Assembly (NCBI GenBank): GCA_944323885.1
Contig: CALUUD010000002.1
Span: 471,308 to 535,307, forward strand
Direction: 5' to 3'
Length of the DNA: 64,000 nucleotides
From: an uncultured Helicobacteraceae bacterium
GTDB lineage: Bacteria > Campylobacterota > Campylobacteria > Campylobacterales > Helicobacteraceae
Positions 41,150 to 51,393 of this stretch are shown piece after piece. A program made the translations under genes and the position numbers. The notes under the pieces were generated by a model. The model searched no databases. It was not told the origin of the DNA and saw only the letters and a program-made list of their open reading frames with translations. How positions within the stretch are numbered: the stretch's first letter is position 1; each line of letters starts with the position of its first letter.

Positions 41150-41770
41150 TTATTTAATTTTTAATTGTTCTTTTAATTGCTCTAAATTAGATTTTATATC
41201 ACCCACCCAAATAGAACTTATCATTGCTAGCATATCATTAGAATCTAATTTAGTATTATTAAATTTATGTATGTTAAAACTATTTATACCCCCAATAGCA
41301 CATATTGGAATTTTTAATACTTCTTTTGCTTGATTTAGTATATCAGTACCTATAATACTTGCATTTTTCTTGATATTACTTTTAAAGATACTTCCAAAAG
41401 CTACATAATCAGCACCTAGATTCTGATAGAATATTGCCCTATTTATATCTCCATAACAAGATACACCAATTACTCCACTAAAATTTGACCTAAGTTGATT
41501 AAAACATAATATTTCATCATCTATACCAATATGAATACCAGCTACACTAAGTTTGATTGCTAATTCTATTCTATCATTTAAAATGAATAAAACATTATTT
41601 TTATTACATATATCAATTAATTCCAAACACAATGAGCAAATATCACTATCTTTTGATTTTTTATCTCTAAATTGAAATATATTACAACCATTTTCTATTG
41701 CAGTTTCTAGCATATATGGAAGTTTTGAATGAGGGGTTAGGATATCATCACTTATTACATAAAGTTTCAA
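41150..41770 (-). CDS. thiE: Thiamine-phosphate synthase
   Basis: Joins the pyrimidine and thiazole units of thiamine. The 206 residues show a TIM-barrel with IFQFRDKKSKD, LFILNDRIELAIKLSVAGIHIG, GVSCYGD, YVAFGSIFKS and ICAIGGIN. The usual GPI.pT.TK segment is changed (GSIFKSNIKKNAS), so a TenI-like relative is possible, but the phosphate-binding loops are kept. It overlaps the radical SAM gene by four bases. Confidence 0.85.
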   Translation of the reverse strand: MKLYVISDDILTPHSKLPYMLETAIENGCNIFQFRDKKSKDSDICSLCLELIDICNKNNVLFILNDRIELAIKLSVAGIHIGIDDEILCFNQLRSNFSGVIGVSCYGDINRAIFYQNLGADYVAFGSIFKSNIKKNASIIGTDILNQAKEVLKIPICAIGGINSFNIHKFNNTKLDSNDMLAMISSIWVGDIKSNLEQLKEQLKIK

Positions 41771-42744
41771 TAAAAGATTCCATTTTCTAATAATTTATCC
41801 CTAATATATCGCATTTGTATATTTTTATCAAAACACCACTTAGGTGCAATAAGACTATCATCATGTGCACCAGCTGATATTCTTTGAACAACAACATTAT
41901 GAGGCATCAATTTTAAAGATTCTACTATCAAGTTTGTATAATTTTCTAGTGAAATTGGTTCATATTTTTTAGCATTATACATCTTTTCCATAGCAGTATC
42001 TTTAACTATATAAAGTGGATGTATTTTTATTCCATCAATCCCCCAGCTTAATACCTCTTTTAGAGATGCTAACATCATATCATTTGTCTCTTTTGGTAAA
42101 CCATATATTAAATGAATACATACCTTAATACCATAACTTCTAGTTTTCTGCACTAATTCTTTTACACCATCTATACCATGCCCTCTATTTATTAACCTAA
42201 GAGTAGAATCAAAAATCGATTGAACACCGTATTCAAGCCAAATATCTTTTCCATCTTTTACATAATTTCCAAGTAATTCTAAGATTCTATCTTCTATGCA
42301 GTCAGTCCTAGTGCCTATTGATAAACCAACAACATTTGGCAGTTTTAATGCTTCACAATAAAGTGTCTTTAAAGTATCATATGGAGCATATGTATTGCTA
42401 AATGATTGAAAATATATCATATATTTATCTGTACCAAATTTATCATTATGCAATGCAGAATATGTGTAAAATTGTGACTTTAAAGTCTCTACTTGTTTAT
42501 CTAATATTGGATTAAAAGTAAGTTTAAAATTCATATTAACATTTGATTTTTCTAATGAAAGCAAAGATGGTGAGAATGTTTCATTTTTACAATAAGTGCA
42601 ACCACCTTTTGCAACACTACCATCAATATTCGGGCAAGTAAACCCCTGAAGCGATATAGGGACTTTTCTTACTCGTTGTTTATATCTTAATTTAAAATAC
42701 CTTCCAATAGTAAGTATTTTTTTCATATTTTCTTTCTCTGTCAT
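41767..42744 (-). CDS. Radical SAM protein, TIGR01212/YtqA-like
   Basis: A 325-residue radical SAM protein of the YhcC/YtqA family. The cluster cysteines are in CPNIDGSVAKGGCTYCKNETFSP (C-x11-C-x2-C spacing, unusual for the superfamily but normal for this family). YFQSFSNTYAPYDTLK, GLSIGTRTDCI and WLEYGVQSIFDSTLRLINRGH are family blocks. Its substrate is not established. The ATG follows the purF stop directly, suggesting coupling. Confidence 0.88.
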   Translation of the reverse strand: MTEKENMKKILTIGRYFKLRYKQRVRKVPISLQGFTCPNIDGSVAKGGCTYCKNETFSPSLLSLEKSNVNMNFKLTFNPILDKQVETLKSQFYTYSALHNDKFGTDKYMIYFQSFSNTYAPYDTLKTLYCEALKLPNVVGLSIGTRTDCIEDRILELLGNYVKDGKDIWLEYGVQSIFDSTLRLINRGHGIDGVKELVQKTRSYGIKVCIHLIYGLPKETNDMMLASLKEVLSWGIDGIKIHPLYIVKDTAMEKMYNAKKYEPISLENYTNLIVESLKLMPHNVVVQRISAGAHDDSLIAPKWCFDKNIQMRYIRDKLLENGIFY

Positions 42745-44124
42745 TTATATTACATATTGTTTATCAAAACAAGCTTTACAATAACCTTCTCCATCATTTG
42801 CTTCATATCCAATACTTTTATACAAACCATCTAATGATAAAAAATGTAAAGAATCTGCACCAATAAACTCTCTCACTTCATTAATATCTTTTGTAGCTGA
42901 TATTAATTGAGTTTCATCTGGAGTATCAACACCATAATAACAAGGAGATACAGTCTGAGGTGATGCAATAATTAAATGTATTTTTACTGCGCCTGCTTTT
43001 CTTAATATTTTTATAATTTGCTTACTTGTAGTTCCTCGCACTATACTATCATCAATTACTATAATTTCCTTATCTTTTATAATTTCTTTTATAGGATTTA
43101 ATTTTAATCTTACTTTTAACTCCCTATTTGATTGTCCTGGCTCAATAAAAGTTCTACCTATATAGTGATTTCTAACTATTCCTAATTCAAATGGAATACC
43201 ACTTTCTTGTGAATATCCAATAGCAGATATAACCCCACTATCAGGAACAGGTATAACTAAATCAGCTTTTACCTTACATTCCTTTGCAAGTTGAATACCC
43301 ATATTCTTACGAATTTCATAAACACATTTATTAAATACTAAACTATCAGGCCTTGCAAAATATACAAATTCAAAAATACATTTTTTTGGCATAGGATCAA
43401 AGACTTTGATACTATCATAAACACTATCTCCATCTTTCAAACTAAATACAATCATCTCACCTGGATTAATATCACGGATATATTTTGCATTTATAAGATC
43501 AAATGCGCAAGTTTCACTAGCTACTATATATCCGGTAGTGCCATCTTCATTTTGGATTTTACCTAAAGAAAGTGGTCTAAATCCATATCTATCTCTTATT
43601 GCAAACAATTTACCTCTACTTAATATAACAAATGAATATGCACCATCTATATGAGACAATGCTTCAATAATTCTATCTTGTAATTTTTTTGATTTACTCT
43701 GTGCTATTAAATGTATTAAATTTTCTGTATCCAAATGACTTTGAAAAATAGCTCCATTAGAAATAAGCTTATCTCTAACCTCTTTTGCATTTACAAGATT
43801 ACCATTATGAGCTACTGCAATTTGACCTAAAGAGTATCTAGCAAAAATTGGTTGAACATCACATTTAGAATCTTCACCAGCTGTAGAATACCTATTGTGT
43901 CCTATACTGGAATATCCAACCAATTTTTCTAAACCACTACTAAAAACATTAGTAACAAGCCCCTCGCCTTTATGGGTTAAAATATTAGATCCATTTGAAG
44001 TTGAGATACCGCTTGATTCCTGTCCTCTATGTTGCATAGCAAATAATGAATAGTAACATAGAGCTGCTGACCTACTTGAATTAAAAATACCTACAACAGC
44101 ACATTTTTCAGTAAATGAATCCAT
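42745..44124 (-). CDS. purF: Amidophosphoribosyltransferase
   Basis: First committed step of purine synthesis. A short propeptide MDSFTEK precedes the catalytic Cys8 (CAVVGIFNS), which must be exposed by cleavage. The glutaminase domain has MQHRGQESSGIS and GHNRYSTAGED, and the PRTase domain has VIVIDDSIVRGTTSKQI. The 459-residue length and cysteines of the C-terminal region fit the [4Fe-4S] form of PurF. Confidence 0.97.
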   Translation of the reverse strand: MDSFTEKCAVVGIFNSSRSAALCYYSLFAMQHRGQESSGISTSNGSNILTHKGEGLVTNVFSSGLEKLVGYSSIGHNRYSTAGEDSKCDVQPIFARYSLGQIAVAHNGNLVNAKEVRDKLISNGAIFQSHLDTENLIHLIAQSKSKKLQDRIIEALSHIDGAYSFVILSRGKLFAIRDRYGFRPLSLGKIQNEDGTTGYIVASETCAFDLINAKYIRDINPGEMIVFSLKDGDSVYDSIKVFDPMPKKCIFEFVYFARPDSLVFNKCVYEIRKNMGIQLAKECKVKADLVIPVPDSGVISAIGYSQESGIPFELGIVRNHYIGRTFIEPGQSNRELKVRLKLNPIKEIIKDKEIIVIDDSIVRGTTSKQIIKILRKAGAVKIHLIIASPQTVSPCYYGVDTPDETQLISATKDINEVREFIGADSLHFLSLDGLYKSIGYEANDGEGYCKACFDKQYVI

Positions 44125-44141
44125 GCTAAAAAACCTTTAAA

Positions 44142-44912
44142 TTATATTGTCAATGCATCTTCTATGCTATATAAACCATTTTTTTGGTTAACTAACCACT
44201 TTCCAGCATCTATTGCACCATTTGCAAATGTCATTCTACTTGTAGCATTATGAATTAATTCTATATACTCTCCATCAAGATAAAAACCAACACTATGTTT
44301 ACCAACAATATCACCACCACGAAGAGACATTACAGCAATTTCATTATCTCCTCTCTTCCCAATTAACCCATCTCTACCACTTACTCTTACTTGCTCAATA
44401 TCTAAATTCCTTGCTTCTGCACAAGCTTTAGCAAGCATTAAAGCTGTCCCAGAAGGAGAATCCTTCTTTTCTCTATGATGTATCTCTAATATTTCTATAT
44501 CACTATTTCTTAATACACTAGACACCATTTTTACAAGCTTGTTTAATACCACAATACCTTTTGACATATTTGAAGCATATAAGATTGGCATTTTTTGTGA
44601 TGCAGAAATCATTAAATCATTTTGTATTTTATTTAAGCCAGTAGTGCCTATAACAATTGGCTTAGGATGATTGTCAATAGCAGCATTAAGAAGCAACCTA
44701 GTAGCTTCTGGGGATGAAAAATCAATAATAAGGTCGCTAGATTCTAAGAAAACATTAATGTCATTTGTTACTAAAACACCATTTGGTACAGAATATTGAA
44801 GCTCATTTCTAACATAAATACAAGATAAATTTGCATCATTGTCTATTTGTAAAGCTTCTATTAATAATTTACCAATTCTACCTGTTGCTCCAAATATTCC
44901 AATACCCAACAT
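44142..44912 (-). CDS. dapB: 4-hydroxy-tetrahydrodipicolinate reductase
   Basis: Lysine and diaminopimelate pathway reductase of 256 residues. GIFGATGRIGKLL binds NAD(P)H, DFSSPEATR and IGTTGL are family motifs, and EIHHREKKDSPSGTALMLA carries the catalytic His-His and Lys. I use the ATG at 44910-44912, with AAGG upstream, over the adjoining GTG. The gene lies between trxB and purF. Confidence 0.95.
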   Translation of the reverse strand: MLGIGIFGATGRIGKLLIEALQIDNDANLSCIYVRNELQYSVPNGVLVTNDINVFLESSDLIIDFSSPEATRLLLNAAIDNHPKPIVIGTTGLNKIQNDLMISASQKMPILYASNMSKGIVVLNKLVKMVSSVLRNSDIEILEIHHREKKDSPSGTALMLAKACAEARNLDIEQVRVSGRDGLIGKRGDNEIAVMSLRGGDIVGKHSVGFYLDGEYIELIHNATSRMTFANGAIDAGKWLVNQKNGLYSIEDALTI

Positions 44913-44937
44913 CACAAATACCTTAAATAATTTTAAT

Positions 44938-45876
44938 TTATCCTATAGATTGTAAATACTCTATTGCACTGAGTGCTGCTGTAGCACCATCACCTGCAGC
45001 AATAACAACTTGTTTTTGAGAAGCTTCTCTTATATCACCTGCAGCAAACAAACCTTCTATAGATGTTTTCATACTTAAATCAACTACAACTTGTCCCATA
45101 TCATTCATCTTACACAACATACTACCATCATTTTGTTTTAAAATACCAGTGTTTACATCATATCCAACAAATATAAATATACCAGGAATATTTAACTCTC
45201 TTTTTTCATTTGTTTCTATATTACTTAAGCGTATTCCAGTAACACCGCTATTATCACCATATATTTCTTCCACAACCATTGGAGTTAATATTTCAATTTT
45301 TGGATTATTTTTTACATGTTCGATTGTGATAGGAGCAGCTCTAAATCCATCTCTCCTATGTATTAAATAAACTTTACTACACATTCTAGTTAAATATATT
45401 GCTTCTTCAAGAGCAGTATCACCACCACCTAAAACAGCTACTTCTTTATTTTTATAAAAGAAACCATCACAAGTAGCACAAGTACTAACTCCTCTACCCC
45501 AAAATTCGTCCTCACCTTTTATATTAGCCTTCTTTGGTTTACCACCTGTGCATAAAATAACAGATCTAGATTCTACTTTGCTTCCATCACTTAATATAAC
45601 ATCAAAATAGTCACCATTTTTTGAAACCATCTTAACTTCATTCATATTATGAGTTAATCCAAATCTAAAACATTGTTCTTGCCAAGGTTGCATAAAATCA
45701 ATACCACTCATAACTTCTTTAACACCAGGATAATTTTCTATCTCACTGCTACCTGTAATCTGACCACCAGGCATTCCACGCTCAAATAAAACTACATCTT
45801 TTATACCACCACGAGTTGCATACAAACCAGCAGATAAACCAGCAGGTCCTCCACCAATAATAGCTAGATTAATCAT
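44938..45876 (-). CDS. trxB: Thioredoxin reductase
   Basis: NADPH-dependent flavoprotein that reduces TrxA. The FAD motif is [20 protein letters not shown], the redox pair is CATC in [14 protein letters not shown], the NADPH motif is [13 protein letters not shown], and the C-terminal [10 protein letters not shown] block is intact. The ATG at 45874-45876 has AGGTGG at a suitable distance; the ATG three codons before is too close to it. trxA is two genes upstream in the same transcript. Confidence 0.97.
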   Translation of the reverse strand: MINLAIIGGGPAGLSAGLYATRGGIKDVVLFERGMPGGQITGSSEIENYPGVKEVMSGIDFMQPWQEQCFRFGLTHNMNEVKMVSKNGDYFDVILSDGSKVESRSVILCTGGKPKKANIKGEDEFWGRGVSTCATCDGFFYKNKEVAVLGGGDTALEEAIYLTRMCSKVYLIHRRDGFRAAPITIEHVKNNPKIEILTPMVVEEIYGDNSGVTGIRLSNIETNEKRELNIPGIFIFVGYDVNTGILKQNDGSMLCKMNDMGQVVVDLSMKTSIEGLFAAGDIREASQKQVVIAAGDGATAALSAIEYLQSIG

Positions 45877-45916
45877 TACATCCACCTTTTATTATAGTTA
45901 AAATATATTTTTAGAT

Positions 45917-46345
45917 TTAAAACTTTATTATTTTACTAATTTGAATAAACTTAAATGAACTCTTTTTCTCTATCAAAAAATATACTGGCAAACTCACTAC
46001 TCGGAAATTATTTGATAATCTAAGTAATGTATTCATACCTGAACTAAGAGGGACAACATTACCTTTTATATCATTGTCAATATTTTGATAAAAATCAATA
46101 GCTAAAATTTTAAGATTAGACTCATTTGGTATATTTTTTGTTACGTCAAATACATTACTTGATTTTGAATTATAAAAAACTACTATATATTTATCATCTA
46201 AAGGAGAAAAAATATAATCTCTACCGTATAAAACATAATCTTTAAAATCAATGAACTTAAACTTGCTATAAGTCCATTGAAAATAAAAAAATGATGCTGC
46301 TAGAAATAAAACAGCAAAAAATGGTAATGTAACAGAAATTCGCAA
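45917..46345 (-). CDS. Membrane-anchored thioredoxin-like protein without CxxC
   Basis: A 142-residue protein with an N-terminal membrane anchor (about 6-24) followed by a domain with a thioredoxin-like outline: YIVVFYNSKSSNVFDV where thioredoxins have VVDFWAPWCGPC, and SLPVYFLIE where they have the cis-Pro segment. There is no cysteine pair, so it cannot be a dithiol oxidoreductase. It sits between trxA and trxB, which suggests a common origin or role. The function is not known and the fold call is inference. Confidence 0.55.
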   Translation of the reverse strand: MRISVTLPFFAVLFLAASFFYFQWTYSKFKFIDFKDYVLYGRDYIFSPLDDKYIVVFYNSKSSNVFDVTKNIPNESNLKILAIDFYQNIDNDIKGNVVPLSSGMNTLLRLSNNFRVVSLPVYFLIEKKSSFKFIQISKIIKF

Positions 46346-46358
46346 GTCAAATACAAAC

Positions 46359-46676
46359 TTATAATAAAGAGTTTACCTTATCTTTTAAAACTTGTTCTGA
46401 AGCAACTCCAACCATCTGACCAACAACCTCACCATTTTTTATAAAAATAATTGTAGGAACACTTCTTATTCCAAATTTTGATGCTAAATCACTTTCTTCA
46501 TCAGTATTCACTTTACATATATTCGCCTTACCATCAAATTCATCAACAAGCTTCTCAATTACTGGATTTAACATCTTACAAGGTCCACACCAAGGAGCCC
46601 AAAAATCTACTAAAGACACACCATTAGATGTAATACTATCAAAGTTATCATTATTTAATTCTATATATTTACCCAT
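46359..46676 (-). CDS. trxA: Thioredoxin
   Basis: Cytosolic dithiol carrier, 105 residues, with WAPWCGPCKML (C30, C33) and the cis-Pro segment RSVPTIIFIKNGE. It is 13 bases upstream of the CxxC-less protein and close to trxB, so the whole thioredoxin system is in one cluster, as in H. pylori. Confidence 0.97.
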   Translation of the reverse strand: MGKYIELNNDNFDSITSNGVSLVDFWAPWCGPCKMLNPVIEKLVDEFDGKANICKVNTDEESDLASKFGIRSVPTIIFIKNGEVVGQMVGVASEQVLKDKVNSLL

Positions 46677-46743
46677 CTATTATCTCCTAAGTTGAAAATT
46701 AATAAAGTGTATATTCTATCATAAAATATAGAAATAAATTATT

Positions 46744-47076
46744 TTAATAGTAGCTAACATTACCAAAAAAATCTATATCATTTTTATACACCCTAATAAC
46801 ATCTACACTGTAAATTACATTAAGATTATTATTAAATAAATATATATCTATTGATTTATAAATCCTATCTAACTTTCTTTGTGTAACATTTAATAATGGT
46901 TCAATCTTATCACCACTCTTTACTTCTATAAAATGATAAACATCATCTTTTATAGCAATAATATCAATTTCCCCATACCGTGTATAATAGTTATTATCAA
47001 TAATTTTAAATCCATTATTAATTAAATATTCTCTTGCAATACTTTCACTTATCTTACCCTTATTAACACTATTCAA
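46744..47076 (-). CDS. UPF0102/YraN family protein
   Basis: A 110-residue protein of the YraN family with an endonuclease-like core: GKISESIAREYLINNGFKIID, then GEIDIIAIKDDVYHFIEVKSG, where the Glu-Asp...Glu-x-Lys residues match the restriction-endonuclease-like fold. The biological role is not established. The gene follows hom by five bases and precedes trxA, an order kept in Helicobacter and Campylobacter. Confidence 0.9.
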   Translation of the reverse strand: MNSVNKGKISESIAREYLINNGFKIIDNNYYTRYGEIDIIAIKDDVYHFIEVKSGDKIEPLLNVTQRKLDRIYKSIDIYLFNNNLNVIYSVDVIRVYKNDIDFFGNVSYY

Positions 47077-47081
47077 TATAA

Positions 47082-48353
47082 CTATTCTTCAATTCTAATC
47101 ATATATGGTTTATCATATACAACATCTAATTTACATAAACTAGATATAGCTTTTCTAATACTAAGTTCATTACTTCTATGAGTTGATAGCAATAAAGTAG
47201 CTATACCTTCATGATTAGATTTTTTTTGCAATAACATTTTGATTGAGATTCCATTATCTCCTAAAATTGATGTAATTTTTGATAAAACCCCAGCTTTATC
47301 AAATACATTGATTCTTAGATAATACTTACTTTCAATACTAGATATTGACTTAATTTTTAGACCACTCTCAAGTGGCTGTTTAAAACCAAACATAGAGGAA
47401 GATGAATCTCTAGCTACTTCTATTATATCTGATACTACAGAACTAGCCGTTGCATTACCACCAGCACCAGCACCATAATACATGGTCTCTCCAACTGTAT
47501 CACCAATTACACTTATTCCATTCATTACTCCAGAAACTTTACTTATCATTTCATCTTTATTAATCATTACAGGATGAACTCTAAGTTCAACATCACTATC
47601 TATCTTCTTTGCAATAGCTAATAGCTTTATTACATATCCAAATTCATTAGCAAAAAATATATCATCTTGATTAATTAAATCAATCCCTTCTACCAATATA
47701 TCTTCTGGAATTGCATTTACACCATAAGCTATAGAAGCAAGTATAAGAAGCTTATGGGCAGAATCCATCCCACTAATATCTAATTTTGGATCAGATTCTG
47801 CATATCCTAATCTCTGAGCTTCTTTTAGGCATTGATTGAAATCCAGCTTATCGTTTGTCATCTTTGTAAGTATATAATTACAAGTTCCATTTAATATACC
47901 ACGAATACTCATGATATGATTTGCACTAAGACCATCTCGCAATGCCTTTATTATTGGAATGCCACCAGCTACACTTGCCTCAAAACAAATTGGGGTATCA
48001 CCTGCAATCTTTTGTAGATCATATCTATGATAAGCAAGCATAGCTTTATTTGCAGTTACAAATGCTTTATTATTGCTTAATGCTTTTTTTGCTACATCAA
48101 ATGCAATATCAATACCACCCATCAGTTCAACAACTATATCAATGCTATCATCATCTAATACATCTTTTATATTATCACTAATTGGTATTTTGATATTTTT
48201 ATTAACTTTATTAACATCTCTTACAATACCTTTCTTTATAACAATGTCAACACCAGCACGCGCAGATATAATATCTTTATTCTTTTCTAATAACAATATA
48301 GTAGAGCTTCCAACATTCCCAACACCAATAATTCCAATATTAATACTTCTCAA
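47082..48353 (-). CDS. hom: Homoserine dehydrogenase
   Basis: NAD(P)-dependent reduction of aspartate semialdehyde to homoserine, for threonine and methionine synthesis. The 423 residues include GIIGVGNVGSSTI (nucleotide binding), FVTANKAMLAYH, FEASVAGGIPIIKALRDGL, GILNGTCNYILTKM and a C-terminal ACT domain (about 345-423, YYLRINVFDKAGVLSKITSIL). The likely start is TTG, with AGGTG five bases upstream. Confidence 0.95.
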   Translation of the reverse strand: MRSINIGIIGVGNVGSSTILLLEKNKDIISARAGVDIVIKKGIVRDVNKVNKNIKIPISDNIKDVLDDDSIDIVVELMGGIDIAFDVAKKALSNNKAFVTANKAMLAYHRYDLQKIAGDTPICFEASVAGGIPIIKALRDGLSANHIMSIRGILNGTCNYILTKMTNDKLDFNQCLKEAQRLGYAESDPKLDISGMDSAHKLLILASIAYGVNAIPEDILVEGIDLINQDDIFFANEFGYVIKLLAIAKKIDSDVELRVHPVMINKDEMISKVSGVMNGISVIGDTVGETMYYGAGAGGNATASSVVSDIIEVARDSSSSMFGFKQPLESGLKIKSISSIESKYYLRINVFDKAGVLSKITSILGDNGISIKMLLQKKSNHEGIATLLLSTHRSNELSIRKAISSLCKLDVVYDKPYMIRIEE

Positions 48354-48363
48354 GTAACACCTT

Positions 48364-49569
48364 TTATTTTATATTCAAATATTGCTTTATATTTTTTGAT
48401 GCTTGATGAATCCTTTTTTCATTTTCTATTAAAGCTATTCGTATATAACCCTCGCCACTATCACCAAAACCAATACCAGGACTAAATGCAACCTTTGCTT
48501 CCTTTAATATTTGCTTACAAAATTCTAAGCTCCCTAAATGTTTATATCTATTTGGTATTTCAGCCCAAACAAACATACTAGCTTTTGGTTCTTTAATATC
48601 AAAGCCTATTTTATTAAAACTATTTATCAAAACTTTCATTCTATTTTTATATTTATTTCTTATATCATTTATACAATCTTGAGGACCTTCAAGAGCTATA
48701 GTAGCAGCAATTTGAGTAGGTGTATGCATACCATAATCAATCCAGCTTTTTATTTTCTGCAATGCTCCAACCATCTTCTTGTTTCCAACAACAAATCCTA
48801 CTCTCCAACCAGCCATATTATACGTTTTAGATAAAGTATAAGTTTCTACTGCGACATCTTTTGCACCTTCTATCTCAAAGATACTAGACGTTTTAAAATT
48901 ATCAAAACACAATTCTGCATAAGCAATATCACTAATGATATAAAATCGTTCTTTCTTTGCTAATTTCACCAATCTATCATAAAAATCCTTATTTACAACA
49001 ACTGTAGTTGGATTGTGTGGAAAATTAACAACAACAAACTTTGGCTTTGGAAATGTATTTTTAAAGATATATTCTAAGTTATCAAAATAAGCTTGATAAT
49101 CCAAATACATATTATTATTCCACTTAATTGGTATATTTACAACATTTACACCATTTAAAATAAAAGCATAATAATGTATAGGATAAGCTGGGGAACACAC
49201 CACTGCATTATCACCTTGATTTGTAATAGCTTGTATTAAATGAACATACCCCTCTTTTGAACCCATTGTTACACATATTTCAGTATTAGGATCCAAATTA
49301 ACTCCATATTTTTGTTTATACCAATTAGAAGCTGCTAAGCGTAACTTATAAATACCTTTACTAACAGAATATCCATGATTTTTACTCTTTTGTGCTGCTT
49401 GGCATAATTTATCAATAATATGAGTTGGAGTTGGTCCATCTGGATTACCCATGCTAAAATCTATAACATCTTCACCATTTTGTCTCATTTGGAGTTTTAT
49501 TTCATTTATATTGGCAAAAATATATTGAGGCAAACGCTTGATTTTTTCAAATTCAATTTCATCAAACAT
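48364..49569 (-). CDS. Class I/II aminotransferase (PLP-dependent)
   Basis: A 401-residue fold-type I aminotransferase. VVNFPHNPTTVV and YTLSKTYNMAGWRVGFVVGN (PLP Lys in SKT) are clear, and FSPGIGFGDSGEGYIRIAL lies near the C-terminus with the carboxylate-binding Arg. It resembles AlaC and LL-diaminopimelate aminotransferase; position next to hom, as in C. jejuni, suggests an amino-acid pathway, but the substrate is not settled by sequence. Confidence 0.88.
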   Translation of the reverse strand: MFDEIEFEKIKRLPQYIFANINEIKLQMRQNGEDVIDFSMGNPDGPTPTHIIDKLCQAAQKSKNHGYSVSKGIYKLRLAASNWYKQKYGVNLDPNTEICVTMGSKEGYVHLIQAITNQGDNAVVCSPAYPIHYYAFILNGVNVVNIPIKWNNNMYLDYQAYFDNLEYIFKNTFPKPKFVVVNFPHNPTTVVVNKDFYDRLVKLAKKERFYIISDIAYAELCFDNFKTSSIFEIEGAKDVAVETYTLSKTYNMAGWRVGFVVGNKKMVGALQKIKSWIDYGMHTPTQIAATIALEGPQDCINDIRNKYKNRMKVLINSFNKIGFDIKEPKASMFVWAEIPNRYKHLGSLEFCKQILKEAKVAFSPGIGFGDSGEGYIRIALIENEKRIHQASKNIKQYLNIK

Positions 49570-49585
49570 AAAAAACCTTTTTTGA

Positions 49586-50413
49586 TCACTTAAATCTTAT
49601 ATTTATGCCACTATTAATATTAGAGGAAGATATATAATCCTTAATTTTTATAAATTTAGTATTTTTTACTACATTAATATTAACATTAGATCTTCTGCTT
49701 AAATTTAAAACATTCAGAATATTAAGATCTTTATCAAAAAAAACAATACTTGGATTAAAAAGTCTGCTATTTCTCGTTGAAATTTCTAATCGTCCCTCAG
49801 ACGAACCAAGCTCTAACCAATACTCACCAGCAATATCTGTAATAAGCAAACTATTGCCTTTTGATATAAACTTAGAATCTGGTATTTTAGAATCCACTAA
49901 TAATAATTCATAACCCCACTGATTATCAAAATCTCTTGATACACTAATACTTACAAAACCACTTTTTTGCAGCTCATTAAGCAATGCAATAGGATCCACT
50001 ATATGCTCTGTCATAAGAGAGATCTTCAATTTTGCCATATTGTCTTGATAACTTGCCTCATTTGTTGTCCAGTATGAATACCCCATGCTAGCTAGGCTCT
50101 TATTTATTGCTCTAAGTAAAAATATAGGACTAGTCTCTGCTGTAAAAACAATATTAAATTCCATTGGTGCATCAAATTTTAATTTTAACAAACCATTAAT
50201 TTGTAATGTATATATCACTTTATATATATCAAGAGATCCATTTTTATAAAAATTTATTTGATTGCTAAAAATTTTATTGATAAAATTTTTATTTCTAGCA
50301 TAAGAATTTTCACCAAGTATATTTATAATTTTTTCTTGCAACATATTATTATAAGTACTATCATCTGCATGTATAAAAATACACAATAAGATGAACCATA
50401 CTACTCTTACCAC
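49586..50413 (-). CDS. Exported protein of unknown function
   Basis: A 275-residue protein with a signal peptide (about 1-16, cut near HADDS). The middle contains TAETSPIFLLRAINKSLASMGYSYWTTNEASY, and the C-terminal half is beta-rich (EYWLELGSSEGRLEISTRNSRLFNPSIVFFDKDLNILN). No enzyme motif is seen. It overlaps the next membrane protein gene and holds the same place as a conserved periplasmic protein in Campylobacter, between aminotransferase and rlmB. I do not know its function. Confidence 0.7.
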   Translation of the reverse strand: MVRVVWFILLCIFIHADDSTYNNMLQEKIINILGENSYARNKNFINKIFSNQINFYKNGSLDIYKVIYTLQINGLLKLKFDAPMEFNIVFTAETSPIFLLRAINKSLASMGYSYWTTNEASYQDNMAKLKISLMTEHIVDPIALLNELQKSGFVSISVSRDFDNQWGYELLLVDSKIPDSKFISKGNSLLITDIAGEYWLELGSSEGRLEISTRNSRLFNPSIVFFDKDLNILNVLNLSRRSNVNINVVKNTKFIKIKDYISSSNINSGINIRFK

Positions 50414-51393
50414 TCTTTACCCCTATTAAAGCCTAAAAACTCTTCCTTTGAAATCTCTTTAAGACCATCTTCTCTAGTGTATATAAAATATTTACTATCA
50501 CCACCTATATACTGCTCATTAAAATTTTGTGATTTAATATCAAAATATCCATGTCCAGTTCTTATAATTTTTGAATTATCCAATTCTATTTTAAATGAAT
50601 CTGAAATTGAAATTTGTTTCTTTCTATATGTTTGTAAATCAATAATACCAATCCACAACGGTGATTTTGGAGTAATTGTTGCTTCATCTATAGAAATTAT
50701 TGAAGTCATATTATTTAAATCACTAATCAAAGTATTATTATCAACAACATATTGTTGTGTATTGCTATCTATTTGCTCAGAATTTTCACTATGAGATGAT
50801 ACTGCATTATCTTGTAAATTATTATCTTCTACTTCATTATGTTGAGGCAATAAAGCGTTATTTTCATTGCTTTGCGTAGCTTCTAAAGTTGCATCAATTG
50901 CATTATTTGAAATTAAAGTATCATCATAAAAATTAGAATCTACATTATTAGAATTAATCATATTAGTTTCATCCAAATTTATTGTATTAACATGGTTATT
51001 ATTAGTATCTTTAATCAAATTATTATAGATAAAATAACCAATAAATAAAACAAATAAAAGCATAAACACACTAACAAGTCTTGTATATGTTTTGTCTTTA
51101 ATAGTTGTATCAACAAATGAAATATTTACATTATCTGATTTTGAATCTTTTAAATTTTCATTCTGCATACATTCATTTTCTTTCTCTCTATGATATTCAT
51201 CATACTTCTCAAGCCATTCACTCATATCTACTTTATATTCTCTTTGTAAAATATATATAAAACCTTTAACTCTAGTTCTATCAATTTCATCAAATCTACA
51301 CTCAAAAATATCATCTAATCTTTTTGTAGCAATTTTAGTCTTAGCATTTATTTCTTGTATTCCAATTTTTTTTAGTTCTTTAATACATTCCAT
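50407..51393 (-). CDS. Membrane protein with N-terminal helical domain, function unknown
   Basis: A 328-residue protein. Residues 1-85 are charged and helical and look like a helix-turn-helix type cytosolic domain (MECIKELKKIGIQEINAKTKIATKRLDDIFE; RGFxxYILQREYKVDMSEWL), then one membrane helix (about 109-126), an Asn/Asp/Ser-rich linker (about 130-230) and a beta-rich periplasmic end (PLWIGIIDLQTYRKKQISISDSFKIELDNS). This layout is like RodZ, with a cytosolic HTH, one helix and a beta domain outside, but the match is only in outline. It overlaps both neighbours. Confidence 0.65.
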   Translation of the reverse strand: MECIKELKKIGIQEINAKTKIATKRLDDIFECRFDEIDRTRVKGFIYILQREYKVDMSEWLEKYDEYHREKENECMQNENLKDSKSDNVNISFVDTTIKDKTYTRLVSVFMLLFVLFIGYFIYNNLIKDTNNNHVNTINLDETNMINSNNVDSNFYDDTLISNNAIDATLEATQSNENNALLPQHNEVEDNNLQDNAVSSHSENSEQIDSNTQQYVVDNNTLISDLNNMTSIISIDEATITPKSPLWIGIIDLQTYRKKQISISDSFKIELDNSKIIRTGHGYFDIKSQNFNEQYIGGDSKYFIYTREDGLKEISKEEFLGFNRGKEW

